Positions 17,730 through 26,268 of a stretch of 64,000 nucleotides of DNA are shown piece by piece. The DNA is taken from the NCBI RefSeq assembly GCF_030419005.1, contig NZ_CP106951.1, forward strand, positions 2,294,001 through 2,358,000, written 5' to 3'. Every line of letters starts with the position of its first letter. The stretch's first letter is position 1. The stretch comes from Eleftheria terrae (GTDB lineage: Bacteria; Pseudomonadota; Gammaproteobacteria; Burkholderiales; Burkholderiaceae_C). The translations under genes were made by a program, and so were the position numbers. The notes below the pieces were generated by a model. That model searched no databases. It was not told the origin of the DNA and was given only the letters and a program-made list of their open reading frames with translations.

Positions 17730-18226
17730 ATCTCCTTCAAAAACTCAGCTCCCTCTTGATTTTCCCCATCCTGATGGCGACCAGTCTCCGTGCAGGCGCT
17801 GGATCTGTTGAAGGGCCTTATGTGATATGGATGAACCTCGGCACCACGAACAAGGAAGCCGTGGACGAAAGGGTAAAAAAATACCTCAACAGTGGGGACG
17901 AATTCTGCTGGCAACGGGGGTCATCAATCATGTACATGCAGCAGCGACCCAAAGATATAACAGAAGAGCTGGTGCGAGACGGGTTGATTTCGAGGAATCG
18001 GGCAGCAATTCGAAAGTTGAACAAAATTCTCAAACAGAAATTCCCCGAAGCAGGGAGCGAACTCGACGGCATCATCGTCTTCACGGAACATGACGGCCCA
18101 AGATTCAGCAGCATCACGGCTGGATCAGGAAAAATACAATCGACCCGGATATCGAGTACGGAAGACCAGAAGAAACTGGGTTTCTCTCTGTGCTATGTCA
18201 TGCCACCCATCACGCGGGAACCTTGA
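17726..18226 (+). CDS. Putative periplasmic immunity protein for the T6SS effector
   Basis: 166-residue protein I cannot match to a named family. It starts with a signal peptide (MNLLQKL then a hydrophobic stretch, cleavage around RAGAGS), so it should act in the periplasm, the compartment where a peptidoglycan hydrolase delivered by T6SS would strike. Two cysteines (61 and 156) could form a disulfide. Its ATG overlaps the effector stop (ATGA), and its base composition matches the AT-rich effector C-terminus, so both parts probably arrived together. Immunity function is inferred from position and export signal only. Confidence 0.65.
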   Translation: MNLLQKLSSLLIFPILMATSLRAGAGSVEGPYVIWMNLGTTNKEAVDERVKKYLNSGDEFCWQRGSSIMYMQQRPKDITEELVRDGLISRNRAAIRKLNKILKQKFPEAGSELDGIIVFTEHDGPRFSSITAGSGKIQSTRISSTEDQKKLGFSLCYVMPPITREP

Positions 18227-18370
18227 GGCAGGCCAAGAGCCTTCCGCCACAGTCGAACGCCACGCATCGACGCCAATCACCTGTCTCCGGCACCGGCGGC
18301 GCCTGCGCTCGATGGCCATAGGAATGTCGATTGCCTTCCACCGAAGGTCGTCGTTTCACCCCTATCCGCC

Positions 18371-18910
18371 ATGCCATCACCCGCCGACTCCCCCTGCACT
18401 GCGCCGCCCGCCCTGCCCCTGCAACTGCGCATCAACGGCATTGACCACCGGCTGTCGGTCGAGCCCTGGGTGACCCTGCTGGACCTGCTGCGTGACCGGC
18501 TGGCGCTCACTGGCACCAAGAAGGGGTGTGACCATGGCCAATGCGGCGCCTGCACGGTGCTGGTCGACGGGCGACGCATCAATGCCTGCCTGACCCTGGC
18601 CGTCTCCTACGACGGTGCCGATCTCACCACGGTCGAAGGCCTGCAGGGGGAAGACGGGCCCCTGCATCCGCTGCAGCAGGCCTTCATCGACTGCGACGCC
18701 TTCCAGTGCGGCTACTGCACCCCGGGCCAGCTGTGCTCTGCCGCCGGGTTGATGAACGAGCCGCCGCCCGCCAGCGAAGCCGAAGTGCGCGAGCGCATGA
18801 GCGGCAACCTCTGCCGCTGCGGCGCCTATCCACAGATCGTGCAAGCGGTCTCGCAGGTGCTGCTGCCGCAACGCCGGCCCGCCGCCGCACAGCCGGGAGC
18901 CGCCGCATGA
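18371..18910 (+). CDS. Aldehyde oxidoreductase [2Fe-2S] subunit (PaoA/YagT-like)
   Basis: 179-residue iron-sulfur subunit of a molybdenum hydroxylase. It carries both clusters' ligands: the ferredoxin-like set CDHGQCGAC...C near residues 55-77 and the C-terminal helical-domain set CGYC...CRC near 114-149. The E. coli homolog YagT/PaoA has a Tat signal for periplasmic export; here the N-terminus (MPSPADSPCTAPPALP) has no twin-arginine motif, so this complex may be cytoplasmic. Its end overlaps the FAD subunit gene by four bases. Confidence 0.93.
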   Translation: MPSPADSPCTAPPALPLQLRINGIDHRLSVEPWVTLLDLLRDRLALTGTKKGCDHGQCGACTVLVDGRRINACLTLAVSYDGADLTTVEGLQGEDGPLHPLQQAFIDCDAFQCGYCTPGQLCSAAGLMNEPPPASEAEVRERMSGNLCRCGAYPQIVQAVSQVLLPQRRPAAAQPGAAA

Positions 18911-19995
18911 ACCCCTTTCGCTACCAGCGCGCCGACAGCGTGGCCGTGGCGCTGTCGGCCATCCAGGCCGGGCTCGGCGACGCGCCGCCCGATGCCGCCC
19001 CGCCCCGCTTCCTGGCCGGCGGCACCAACCTCATCGACCTGATGAAGGAGAACATTGCGCGTCCCGCCGCGCTGGTGGACATCCGCCACCTGCCGCTGCG
19101 CGAGATTGCCCCGCAGCCCGACGGCAGCCTGCACCTCGGCGCCCTGGCCACCAATGCCGACACCGCCGAACACCCGCTGGTGCGGGCCAACTACCCGCTG
19201 CTGCGCTCGGCCATCCTGGCCGGCGCCTCGCCGCAGATCCGCAACATGGCCACCAACGGCGGCAACCTGCTGCAACGCACGCGCTGCTACTACTTCTACG
19301 ACGCTGGCGTGCCGTGCAACAAGCGCCTGCCGGGCAGCGGCTGTCCGGCGGCCGAGGGCCTGGCGCGCCAGCATGCCATCCTGGGTGCCAGCCCCCAGTG
19401 CATCGCCACCCATCCTTCCGACATGTGCGTGGCGCTGGCGGCGCTCGATGCGCAGGTGCACCTGGCCTCGCCGCGCGGCACCCGTGCGATTGCCTTCGGC
19501 GAGCTGCACCGGCTGCCGGGCGACCGGCCCGAGCTGGACACCACGCTGGCCGACGACGAGTTGATCACCCACCTGACCCTGCCACCGCCGCGCTTCCAGC
19601 GGCACAGCAGCTACCTGAAGATCCGCGAGCGGGCGTCCTATGCCTTTGCGCTGGTATCGGTGGCGGCCGCGCTCGACCTGGCCGAAGACGGCACCGTGCG
19701 GGAAGCCCGCATCGCCCTCGGCGGCGTCGCCCACAAGCCCTGGCGCGACCCGCAGGCCGAGGCGCTGCTGGCAGGCCGCCCCGCCGGCAGCCAGGCCTAT
19801 GCCGAGGCGGCCGCCTTCCTGCTGCGCGAGGCGCGCGCCTGGGGCGGCCCGGCGCTGCCCGAGAGCCTGCCCGGCAACGCCTTCAAGATCCCGCTGGCCC
19901 AGCGCGCCATCGTTCGAGCCCTTGAAATGGCCGCCGCCGGCGTGCCGAGCAACACCGGCGTCGATGCATGCCGCACCCCGGAGATCCAGGCATGA
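18907..19995 (+). CDS. Aldehyde oxidoreductase FAD-binding subunit (PaoB/YagS-like)
   Basis: 362-residue FAD subunit of the xanthine dehydrogenase family. It shows the FAD-binding FLAGGTNLIDLM segment near residue 36, the ATNGGNLLQRTRCYYF segment near residue 115, and the Cys-rich insertion (C..R.C...GC) that in PaoB binds an additional [4Fe-4S] cluster. It passes electrons from the [2Fe-2S] subunit to the acceptor. ATGA overlaps with both neighbours show one translation unit. Confidence 0.93.
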   Translation: MNPFRYQRADSVAVALSAIQAGLGDAPPDAAPPRFLAGGTNLIDLMKENIARPAALVDIRHLPLREIAPQPDGSLHLGALATNADTAEHPLVRANYPLLRSAILAGASPQIRNMATNGGNLLQRTRCYYFYDAGVPCNKRLPGSGCPAAEGLARQHAILGASPQCIATHPSDMCVALAALDAQVHLASPRGTRAIAFGELHRLPGDRPELDTTLADDELITHLTLPPPRFQRHSSYLKIRERASYAFALVSVAAALDLAEDGTVREARIALGGVAHKPWRDPQAEALLAGRPAGSQAYAEAAAFLLREARAWGGPALPESLPGNAFKIPLAQRAIVRALEMAAAGVPSNTGVDACRTPEIQA

Positions 19996-22376
19996 GCAGT
20001 GCACCCCCCGTCCGCCGCGGCCATACGCCCTCCTCCACCGCCCGGGGCCTGCCGGCCGACACGCTGCCGCCGGACCTCGACGAGTCGACCGCCTCCCGCC
20101 CCTACACCGAACCCGAGCAGCCGCCGCTCGCACCGGCCGGCACCGGCACGGTCGAGATCGGCACCCCGGTGTCCCGCATCGACGGGCTGGCCAAGGTGAC
20201 CGGCCGCGCCCGCTATGCCGCCGAGCACCCGGCGGCCGACCTGGCCCATGGGGTCGTCATCAACAGCACCATCGCGCGGGGCCGCATCGTTGCCATCGAC
20301 TGCAGCGAGGCCTTGGCCCTGCCCGGCGTCATCGAGGTGCTGACGCATGAGCGGCGCCCGCGCATGCGCTCGCTGGACCTGTTCTACAAGGACATGACCG
20401 CGCCGGCCGGCTCACCCTTCAAGCCGCTGCACGACGAGCGCGTGCACTACAGCGGCCAGCCGGTGGCACTGGTGGTGGCCGAGACCTTCGAGCTGGCCCG
20501 CCATGCAGCCACGCTGGTGCGGGTGTCCTACGAGGCCGAGCCCCACGAGACCGAGCTGCTGGCCCACCGCGAGCGCGCCCACGTGCCCAGCCGCCTGAAA
20601 GCCGGCTACTCGCCCCCGCCCAAGCCGCGCGGCGATGCCGACGCCGCCTTCGCCGCCGCACCGGTGCAGGTGGACGCCGAGTTCTACAGCGGCGTGGAGC
20701 ACCACAACCCGCTGGAGATGCATGCCTCCACCGTGGTGCGCGGCCCCGGCGGTCACCTGACCATCTACGACAAGACCCAGGGCTCGCAGAACTCGCGCTG
20801 GATGGTGTCGCATGTGTTCGGCCTGCCGCGCAGCAAGGTCACCGTCAAGAACCCCTATGTCGGCGGCGCCTTCGGCTCCGGCCTGCGGCCGCAGTACCAG
20901 CTGCTGCTGGCCGTGATGGCCGCCCTCCGGCTCAAGCGCTCGGTGCGGGTGGTGCTGACGCGGCAGCAGATGTTCACCTTCGGCCACCGGCCGGAGACCT
21001 GGCAGCGGGTGCGCCTGGGCGCCGAGCGCGACGGCACGCTGCGCGCCGTGCTGCACGAGGCGGTGGCCGAAACCTCCCGGCGCGAGGACTATGTGGAGGT
21101 GGTGGTCAACTGGTCCGGCCAGCTCTATGCCTGCGACAACGTGCGGCTCGACTACCGGCTGGTGGCGCTCGACCAGTACAGCCCCATCGACATGCGCGCT
21201 CCCGGTGCCGCGCATGGCGTGCATGCGCTGGAAGTGGCGATGGACGAGCTGTCCTACGCCCTCGGCATGGACCCGCTGGCCTTGCGGCTAAAGAACTACG
21301 CCGAGCGCGACGCCGCCAAGGACCTGCCCTACTCCACCAAGGAGCTGCGCGCCTGCTACGAGCAGGGCGCAGCGCGCTTCGGCTGGTCGCGCCGGCCACC
21401 GCAACCGCGCTCGATGCGCGAGGGCCACGAGCTGGTGGGCTGGGGCATGGCCACCGGCACCTGGGACGCCATGCAGATGTTCGCCCGCGCCCGCGCGGTG
21501 CTGCATGCCGATGGCCGGCTCGAGGTCAGCAGCGCCGCCAGCGACATCGGCACCGGCACCTACACCGTGATGGCCCAGATCGCTGCCGCGGCCATGGGCC
21601 TGCCGCTGGAGCAGGTGAGCTTCCGCCTCGGCGACTCCGACCTGCCGGTGGCGCCCATCGAGGGCGGCTCCTCGCATGTCACCACCATCGGCTCCGCCGT
21701 GGAAGGCGTCTGCGAGAAGCTGCAGCGCCAGCTCTGGAAACTGGCCCGGCAGCTGCCCGGCTCGCCGCTGACAAAGGTCCGCTTCCAGGCGCTGGAGTTC
21801 CGCGAGGGCGCGATGCGGCTGCGCGCCGACCCCTCCGTCTCGCTGCCGCTGGCGGCCGTGCTGCGCAGCGCCGGCAAGGACAGCCTGGAGGCCGCCTACC
21901 TGTTGCTGCCCCAGGTGCTCAAGCAGAAGAAGTACGTGCGCGCGGTGCATTCGGCGGTGTTCTGCGAGGTGCGGGTGGACGAGGCCTTCGGCACCGTGCG
22001 CGTCACGCGGGTGGTGAGCGCGGTGGCGGCCGGCCGCATCATCAACCCCAAGACCGCCCGCAGCCAGGTGGTCGGCGGCGTGGTGTGGGGCATCAGCCAG
22101 GCACTGCATGAGGAGACCCATGCCGACCACCGGCTCGGCCGCTTCATGAACCACAACCTGGCCGAATACCATGTGGCGGCCAATGCCGACATCCAGGACA
22201 TCGACGTGATCTTCGTCGACGAGGACGACCGCATCGTCAGCCGCCTGGGTGCCAAGGGCGTGGGCGAGATCGGCATCGTCGGCGTCGCGGCGGCGGTAAG
22301 CAACGCCATCTACCACGCCACCGGCCGCCGCCTGCGCAGCACGCCGATGACGCCGGACAAGGTGATGGCGCGCTAG
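19992..22376 (+). CDS. Aldehyde oxidoreductase molybdenum cofactor subunit (PaoC/YagR-like)
   Basis: 794-residue catalytic subunit binding molybdopterin cytosine dinucleotide. Landmarks: IDGLAKVTGRARYAAE at the start of the core, YVGGAFGSGLRPQ, MRAPGAAHGVHALE, EGGSSHVTTIGSAVEG and GAKGVGEIGIVG near the C-terminus, where the catalytic Glu sits. Family role is oxidation of aldehydes (in PaoABC, aromatic aldehydes) to acids. The N-terminal ~50 residues are a Pro-rich extension without similarity. No PaoD/XdhC-type maturation chaperone is encoded next to it in this window. Confidence 0.93.
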   Translation: MSSAPPVRRGHTPSSTARGLPADTLPPDLDESTASRPYTEPEQPPLAPAGTGTVEIGTPVSRIDGLAKVTGRARYAAEHPAADLAHGVVINSTIARGRIVAIDCSEALALPGVIEVLTHERRPRMRSLDLFYKDMTAPAGSPFKPLHDERVHYSGQPVALVVAETFELARHAATLVRVSYEAEPHETELLAHRERAHVPSRLKAGYSPPPKPRGDADAAFAAAPVQVDAEFYSGVEHHNPLEMHASTVVRGPGGHLTIYDKTQGSQNSRWMVSHVFGLPRSKVTVKNPYVGGAFGSGLRPQYQLLLAVMAALRLKRSVRVVLTRQQMFTFGHRPETWQRVRLGAERDGTLRAVLHEAVAETSRREDYVEVVVNWSGQLYACDNVRLDYRLVALDQYSPIDMRAPGAAHGVHALEVAMDELSYALGMDPLALRLKNYAERDAAKDLPYSTKELRACYEQGAARFGWSRRPPQPRSMREGHELVGWGMATGTWDAMQMFARARAVLHADGRLEVSSAASDIGTGTYTVMAQIAAAAMGLPLEQVSFRLGDSDLPVAPIEGGSSHVTTIGSAVEGVCEKLQRQLWKLARQLPGSPLTKVRFQALEFREGAMRLRADPSVSLPLAAVLRSAGKDSLEAAYLLLPQVLKQKKYVRAVHSAVFCEVRVDEAFGTVRVTRVVSAVAAGRIINPKTARSQVVGGVVWGISQALHEETHADHRLGRFMNHNLAEYHVAANADIQDIDVIFVDEDDRIVSRLGAKGVGEIGIVGVAAAVSNAIYHATGRRLRSTPMTPDKVMAR

Positions 22377-22775
22377 GTGAAGCGGCGTTTGCTGCACCCG
22401 CACAGGCGGGGGGCGAGCCCGGGACAGGCCACCCTCAACGAAGAAGCGGATGCCTCCGACATGGCGGGGGCCGTCCACGCCCCATCAGTCGACGGCTTGT
22501 CGTTGCGGATGAAGGCGCATCGAAACGGTGGGGCGCCCCCTGTGGAAGCGGAGCAGTCGATGGCGGAGGGCGTCCAGGACCTGGCCCGGTACCCCTGGCC
22601 GGGGGATTCATCCCTCCGCATCGCGCAGGTGCATCGCCCGGGTGCATCGCCCGGGTGCATCGCCCGGGTGCATCGCCCGGGTGCATCGACATTCAAGCCC
22701 CCTGGCCCGAGGCACTTCCTCCCCTCGGCCGTTCCTTGTAGCGGATGAATGTCGACGCGCGCCGGGGCTGGGAAC
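22377..22775. other. Intergenic region between convergent operons
   Basis: About 400 bp between the oxidoreductase operon and metY, which converge here. The only structure I see is the 13-bp tandem repeat listed separately. Short frames over it are repeat artefacts. No clear rho-independent terminator with a T-run is visible. Confidence 0.5.
22629..22690 (+). repeat. 13-bp direct tandem repeat, four full copies
   Basis: Four perfect head-to-tail copies of GTGCATCGCCCGG (22629-22680) plus a partial fifth (GTGCATCG). No spacers, so it is a minisatellite and not a CRISPR array. It lies between two converging operons. Confidence 0.95.
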
Positions 22776-24065
22776 TCAGGCGCCGGCCAGCGCCTGGTCC
22801 AGGTCGGCCAGCAGGTCGTCGATGTGCTCGATGCCGATGGACAGGCGCACCGTGTCCTCGCCCACCCCCGCCCGGTGCAGCTCTTCCTCCGACAGCTGGC
22901 GGTGGGTGGTGGAGGCCGGGTGGGTGGCCAGTGAGCGCACGTCGCCGATGTTGACCAGCCGCGTGAACAGCTGCAGCCCGTCAAGGAAACGCGCGCCCGC
23001 CTCGCGGCCGCCGCCGCGGATGCCGAAGGTCAGCAGCCCCGACGCGCGGCCGCCCAGGTACTTGCGCACCAGCGCATGGTCGGGATGGTCCTCCAGCCCC
23101 GCATAGTTGACCCATGCGACCTTCTCGCTCGCGCGCAGGTGCTGCGCCACCTTCAGTGCGTTGTCGCTGATGCGGTCCATGCGCAGCGGCAGCGTCTCGA
23201 TGCCCTGCAGGATCAGGAAGCTGTTGAACGGCGAGATGGCCGCCCCGGTGTTGCGCAGCGGCACCACCCGGGCGCGGCCGATGTAGGCGGCCGGCCCGAG
23301 CGCCTCGGTGTAGACCACCCCGTGGTAGCTCACGTCCGGCTCGTTCAGCCGGCGAAAGCGCTCCTTGTGCTCGGCCCACGGGAACTTGCCCGAATCCACG
23401 ATGGCGCCGCCCAGGCTGGTGCCGTGGCCGCCGAGGTACTTGGTCAGCGAATGCACCACGATGTCGGCGCCGTGATCGATGGGCCGGCTCAGGTAGGGCG
23501 TGGGCACGGTGTTGTCCACGATCAGTGGCACGCCGTGGCGGTGCGCCACCGCGGCGATCGCCGCAATGTCGGTGACATTGCCCTGCGGGTTGCCGAGCGA
23601 CTCGACGAACACCGCCTTGGTGCGCGCGTCGATCAGCGGCTCGAAGCTGGCCGCGTCGCGGTAGTCGGCAAAGCGGGTCTGGATGCCGTACTGCGGCAGC
23701 GTGTGGGCCAGCAGGTTGTAGGTGCCGCCATAGAGCGCGCTGGAGGCGACGATGTTGTCGCCTGCCTCGGCAATGGTGAGGATGGCGTAGGTCACCGCCG
23801 CCTGCCCGGAGGCCAGCGCCAGCGCCGCGATGCCGCCTTCGAGCGCCGCCACCCGCTGCTCCAGCACCGACTGCGTCGGGTTCATGATGCGGGTGTAGAT
23901 GTTGCCCTGCACCTTGAGGTCGAACAGATCGGCGCCATGCTGGGCGCTATCGAAGGCGTAGGCCACCGTCTGGTAGATGGGCGGCGCGACCGCCCGGGTG
24001 GTGGGGTCCGGCTCGTAGCCGGCATGCACGGACAGGGTTTCGAACTTCCAGTTCGGCTGGGTCAT
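22776..24065 (-). CDS. metY: O-acetylhomoserine sulfhydrylase / Cys-Met metabolism PLP enzyme
   Basis: 429-residue pyridoxal-phosphate enzyme that condenses O-acetylhomoserine with sulfide to give homocysteine. Visible: N-terminal FETLSVHAGYEPDP, the NPTQSVLEQRVAALEGG segment, the PLP lysine in VHSLTKYLGGHGTSLGG near residue 208, and C-terminal RLSIGIEHIDDLL. The length fits MetY. It is the last gene of the ssu operon (27 bp after ssuB), so sulfide made after desulfonation can go straight into methionine synthesis. An AAGGA site supports ATG 24065. Confidence 0.93.
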   Translation of the reverse strand: MTQPNWKFETLSVHAGYEPDPTTRAVAPPIYQTVAYAFDSAQHGADLFDLKVQGNIYTRIMNPTQSVLEQRVAALEGGIAALALASGQAAVTYAILTIAEAGDNIVASSALYGGTYNLLAHTLPQYGIQTRFADYRDAASFEPLIDARTKAVFVESLGNPQGNVTDIAAIAAVAHRHGVPLIVDNTVPTPYLSRPIDHGADIVVHSLTKYLGGHGTSLGGAIVDSGKFPWAEHKERFRRLNEPDVSYHGVVYTEALGPAAYIGRARVVPLRNTGAAISPFNSFLILQGIETLPLRMDRISDNALKVAQHLRASEKVAWVNYAGLEDHPDHALVRKYLGGRASGLLTFGIRGGGREAGARFLDGLQLFTRLVNIGDVRSLATHPASTTHRQLSEEELHRAGVGEDTVRLSIGIEHIDDLLADLDQALAGA

Positions 24066-24091
24066 GGATGCAGTGTCCTTGTCGGTCGGGC

Positions 24092-25018
24092 TCAAACCGC
24101 AAAGCGCCAGAGCGGCGCATGCGGCGGGTGGTCGAGGTGGGCGTGGTCGGTGTCGCGGTGCGGCCTGTCCTGCCCGGGCTGCAGCAACACCCGCTCCAGG
24201 ATACGCTGCTCCACCGCGGCAAAGCCTGGCGCGCCACGCTGGCGCGGCCGAGCCAGCGCAATCCGCTCGTCCAGCGCGATGCGGCCTGACTCCAGCAGCA
24301 CCACCCGGTCTGCCAAGGCCACCGCCTCACTCACGTCGTGCGTCACGAGCAGCGCGGTAAAGCCGTGCTCGCGCCACAGGCGCTCGATCAGTTGCTGCAT
24401 CTCGATGCGCGTCAACGCATCCAGCGCACCGAGCGGCTCGTCCAGCAGCAGCAGCCGCGGCCGGTGCACCAGCGCGCGGGCCAGGGCCACGCGCTGGCGC
24501 TGCCCCCCCGACAGCACCGCCGGCCAGTCGCCGGCGCGCTCGGCCAGCCCCACCTGGGCCAGCGCCTGCCGGGCGCGGTCGCGCGCATCCGGCCCCGGCA
24601 GGCCAAGCGCGATGTTGTCCACCACCCGCTTCCAGGGCAGCAGGCGGGCGTCCTGGAACATCACCCGGGTGTCGGCCTGCAGGCCTGCCAGTGCTTGCCC
24701 GTCCAGCTGCACGCGGCCGCCCTCGGGCTGCTCCAGGCCGGCGATCAGGCGCAGCAGCGTGCTCTTGCCGCAGCCGCTGCGGCCGACGATGGCGACGAAC
24801 TCCCCGGCCTCCACCTGCAGGTGCACCCGGTCCAGCACCGTGCGCCGGTCGTAGGCCTTGGACAGGCCGGCCACGCTGACGGCGCTGCCGCGCCGGCTGC
24901 GGGAGGCGGGCGCCTGCGCGCCCCGCGGCGCCTCGGGCGCCTGACGATCGATGAACAAGCTCAACTCCAGTTCTGCGTTCACATGCATGGCACCGCCGTG
25001 CGCCTCGCGCACCCTCAT
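24092..25018 (-). CDS. ssuB: Aliphatic sulfonate ABC transporter ATP-binding protein
   Basis: 308-residue ATPase of the nitrate/sulfonate/taurine importer family. Walker [10 protein letters not shown], the [21 protein letters not shown] segment typical of SsuB/TauB, signature [15 protein letters not shown] and Walker [17 protein letters not shown] are all present. About 50 extra residues precede the ATPase core and ~40 His/Asp-rich residues follow it. The ATG at 25018 overlaps the ssuC stop (ATGA); ATG 24988 is an alternative. Confidence 0.93.
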   Translation of the reverse strand: MRVREAHGGAMHVNAELELSLFIDRQAPEAPRGAQAPASRSRRGSAVSVAGLSKAYDRRTVLDRVHLQVEAGEFVAIVGRSGCGKSTLLRLIAGLEQPEGGRVQLDGQALAGLQADTRVMFQDARLLPWKRVVDNIALGLPGPDARDRARQALAQVGLAERAGDWPAVLSGGQRQRVALARALVHRPRLLLLDEPLGALDALTRIEMQQLIERLWREHGFTALLVTHDVSEAVALADRVVLLESGRIALDERIALARPRQRGAPGFAAVEQRILERVLLQPGQDRPHRDTDHAHLDHPPHAPLWRFAV

Positions 25019-25863
25019 GCCGCCGTGCGGTAGCCGGGGTGCCACCGCAGCCACCATCGCTCCAGCGCCTTGGCCGACAGGTCGGCCAGCTTGCCGAGCA
25101 GCGCATAGAGCAGGATGCCGACCACCACCACATCGGTCTGCAGGAACTCGCGCGCATTCATCGTCATGTAGCCGATGCCCGACTGCGCCGAGATGGTCTC
25201 CGCCACGATGAGCAGCACCCACATCAGCCCGAGCGCGAAGCGCAGCCCGACCAGGATGGAGGGCAGCGCGCCCGGCAGGATCACCTGCCGGTACAGCGGC
25301 CAGCCCCGCAGGCCATAGCTGCGCGCCATCTCGATCAGCCCGCGATCCACCGAGCGGATGCCGTGGAAGGTGTTGAGGTAGATGGGGAAGAACACCCCCA
25401 CCGCCACCAGGAAGAGCTTGGCCGACTCGTCGATGCCGAACCACAGGATGACCAGCGGGATCAAGGCCAGCGCCGGGATGTTGCGCACCATCTGCAGCGT
25501 GGAGTCGAGCAGCGTCTCGGCCCCCCGGAAGGTGCCGGTGAGCAGGCCCAGCAGCAGCCCGAGCCCGCCGCCCAGCGCCAGCCCGGCCAGCGCCCGGCCG
25601 GTGCTGACCAGCACATGCTCGAGCAACTCGCCGGACGCCGCCAGCCGCGCGAAGGCCGACACCACCGCCCACGGCTCGGGCAGCACCCGGGTGGACAGCC
25701 AGCCAGCACGCGAGGACAGCTCCCACAGCACCAGGATGGCCAGCGGCAGCAGCCAGGGCAGCACCGCCCGGCCACCGCTGCGCCAGGCGAGCGCCACGGC
25801 GCCGCGGCCTGCCGGCGGTGTGTCGACGGCCGGCTCAGACGGCAAGGTGGAGGTCCTGGACAT
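25015..25863 (-). CDS. ssuC: Aliphatic sulfonate ABC transporter permease
   Basis: 282-residue inner-membrane permease of the SsuC/TauC/NrtB family with about six hydrophobic segments and an EAA-like loop ([24 protein letters not shown]). A GGGAG ribosome-binding site five bases before ATG 25863 fixes the start, which lies 29 bp inside the preceding VOC gene, so translation is coupled. It partners with SsuB and one or both SsuA proteins. Confidence 0.93.
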   Translation of the reverse strand: MSRTSTLPSEPAVDTPPAGRGAVALAWRSGGRAVLPWLLPLAILVLWELSSRAGWLSTRVLPEPWAVVSAFARLAASGELLEHVLVSTGRALAGLALGGGLGLLLGLLTGTFRGAETLLDSTLQMVRNIPALALIPLVILWFGIDESAKLFLVAVGVFFPIYLNTFHGIRSVDRGLIEMARSYGLRGWPLYRQVILPGALPSILVGLRFALGLMWVLLIVAETISAQSGIGYMTMNAREFLQTDVVVVGILLYALLGKLADLSAKALERWWLRWHPGYRTAA

Positions 25864-26248
25864 GGTGCTCCCGCTTGGCGTCAAAGGAATCGAGGGGCGG
25901 CTCGATCAGCTCCAGCCGGTTGCCGAAGGGGTCTTCGACATAGGCGCGGCCGTCGTTCAAAGCCGAGCGGTCCACCCGCAGGCCGCGCGCCTGCAGCGTG
26001 TCGGCCAGGCGCGCCACGCCCGCCACCCGCAGCGCCAGGTGGGCCTGGGGTGCCACGCCGGTGTAGCGGCCTTCGCTGAGGTCCAGGCGCTGCCAGCCGA
26101 GCGAGAAGCGCAGCACGCCGGGGCGGTCCAGCTCGGGGTCGCGCACCTCGCGCAGGCCGAGCAGGCCCTGGTAGAACGCCCGCGCCTGCGGCGAGGCGCC
26201 GTAGGGAATGGGCAGCTGGATGTGATCGACGCTGTGGATGTCGGCCAT
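25835..26248 (-). CDS. VOC-superfamily (glyoxalase/dioxygenase) protein
   Basis: 137-residue protein with two beta-alpha-beta-beta-beta modules of the vicinal oxygen chelate fold: HIQLPIPYGASPQARAFYQGLLGL at the start and AYVEDPFGNRLELIEPP at the end. Metal ligands are plausible at the N-terminal His and C-terminal Glu. Its substrate is unknown. Being embedded between ssuD and ssuC suggests a role in sulfonate metabolism, perhaps handling the aldehyde left after desulfonation; that is inference. Confidence 0.85.
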   Translation of the reverse strand: MADIHSVDHIQLPIPYGASPQARAFYQGLLGLREVRDPELDRPGVLRFSLGWQRLDLSEGRYTGVAPQAHLALRVAGVARLADTLQARGLRVDRSALNDGRAYVEDPFGNRLELIEPPLDSFDAKREHHVQDLHLAV

Positions 26249-26268
26249 GGCGGTCTCCTGCGTGGCGG

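Noticed and set aside
12912-18226. A complete T6SS gene cluster
   Set aside because: No tssB/C, tssJKLM, clpV or hcp genes appear in the window; only a spike-effector-immunity island is supported.
22629-22690. CRISPR array
   Set aside because: Direct head-to-tail 13-mers with no spacers and no cas genes in the window.
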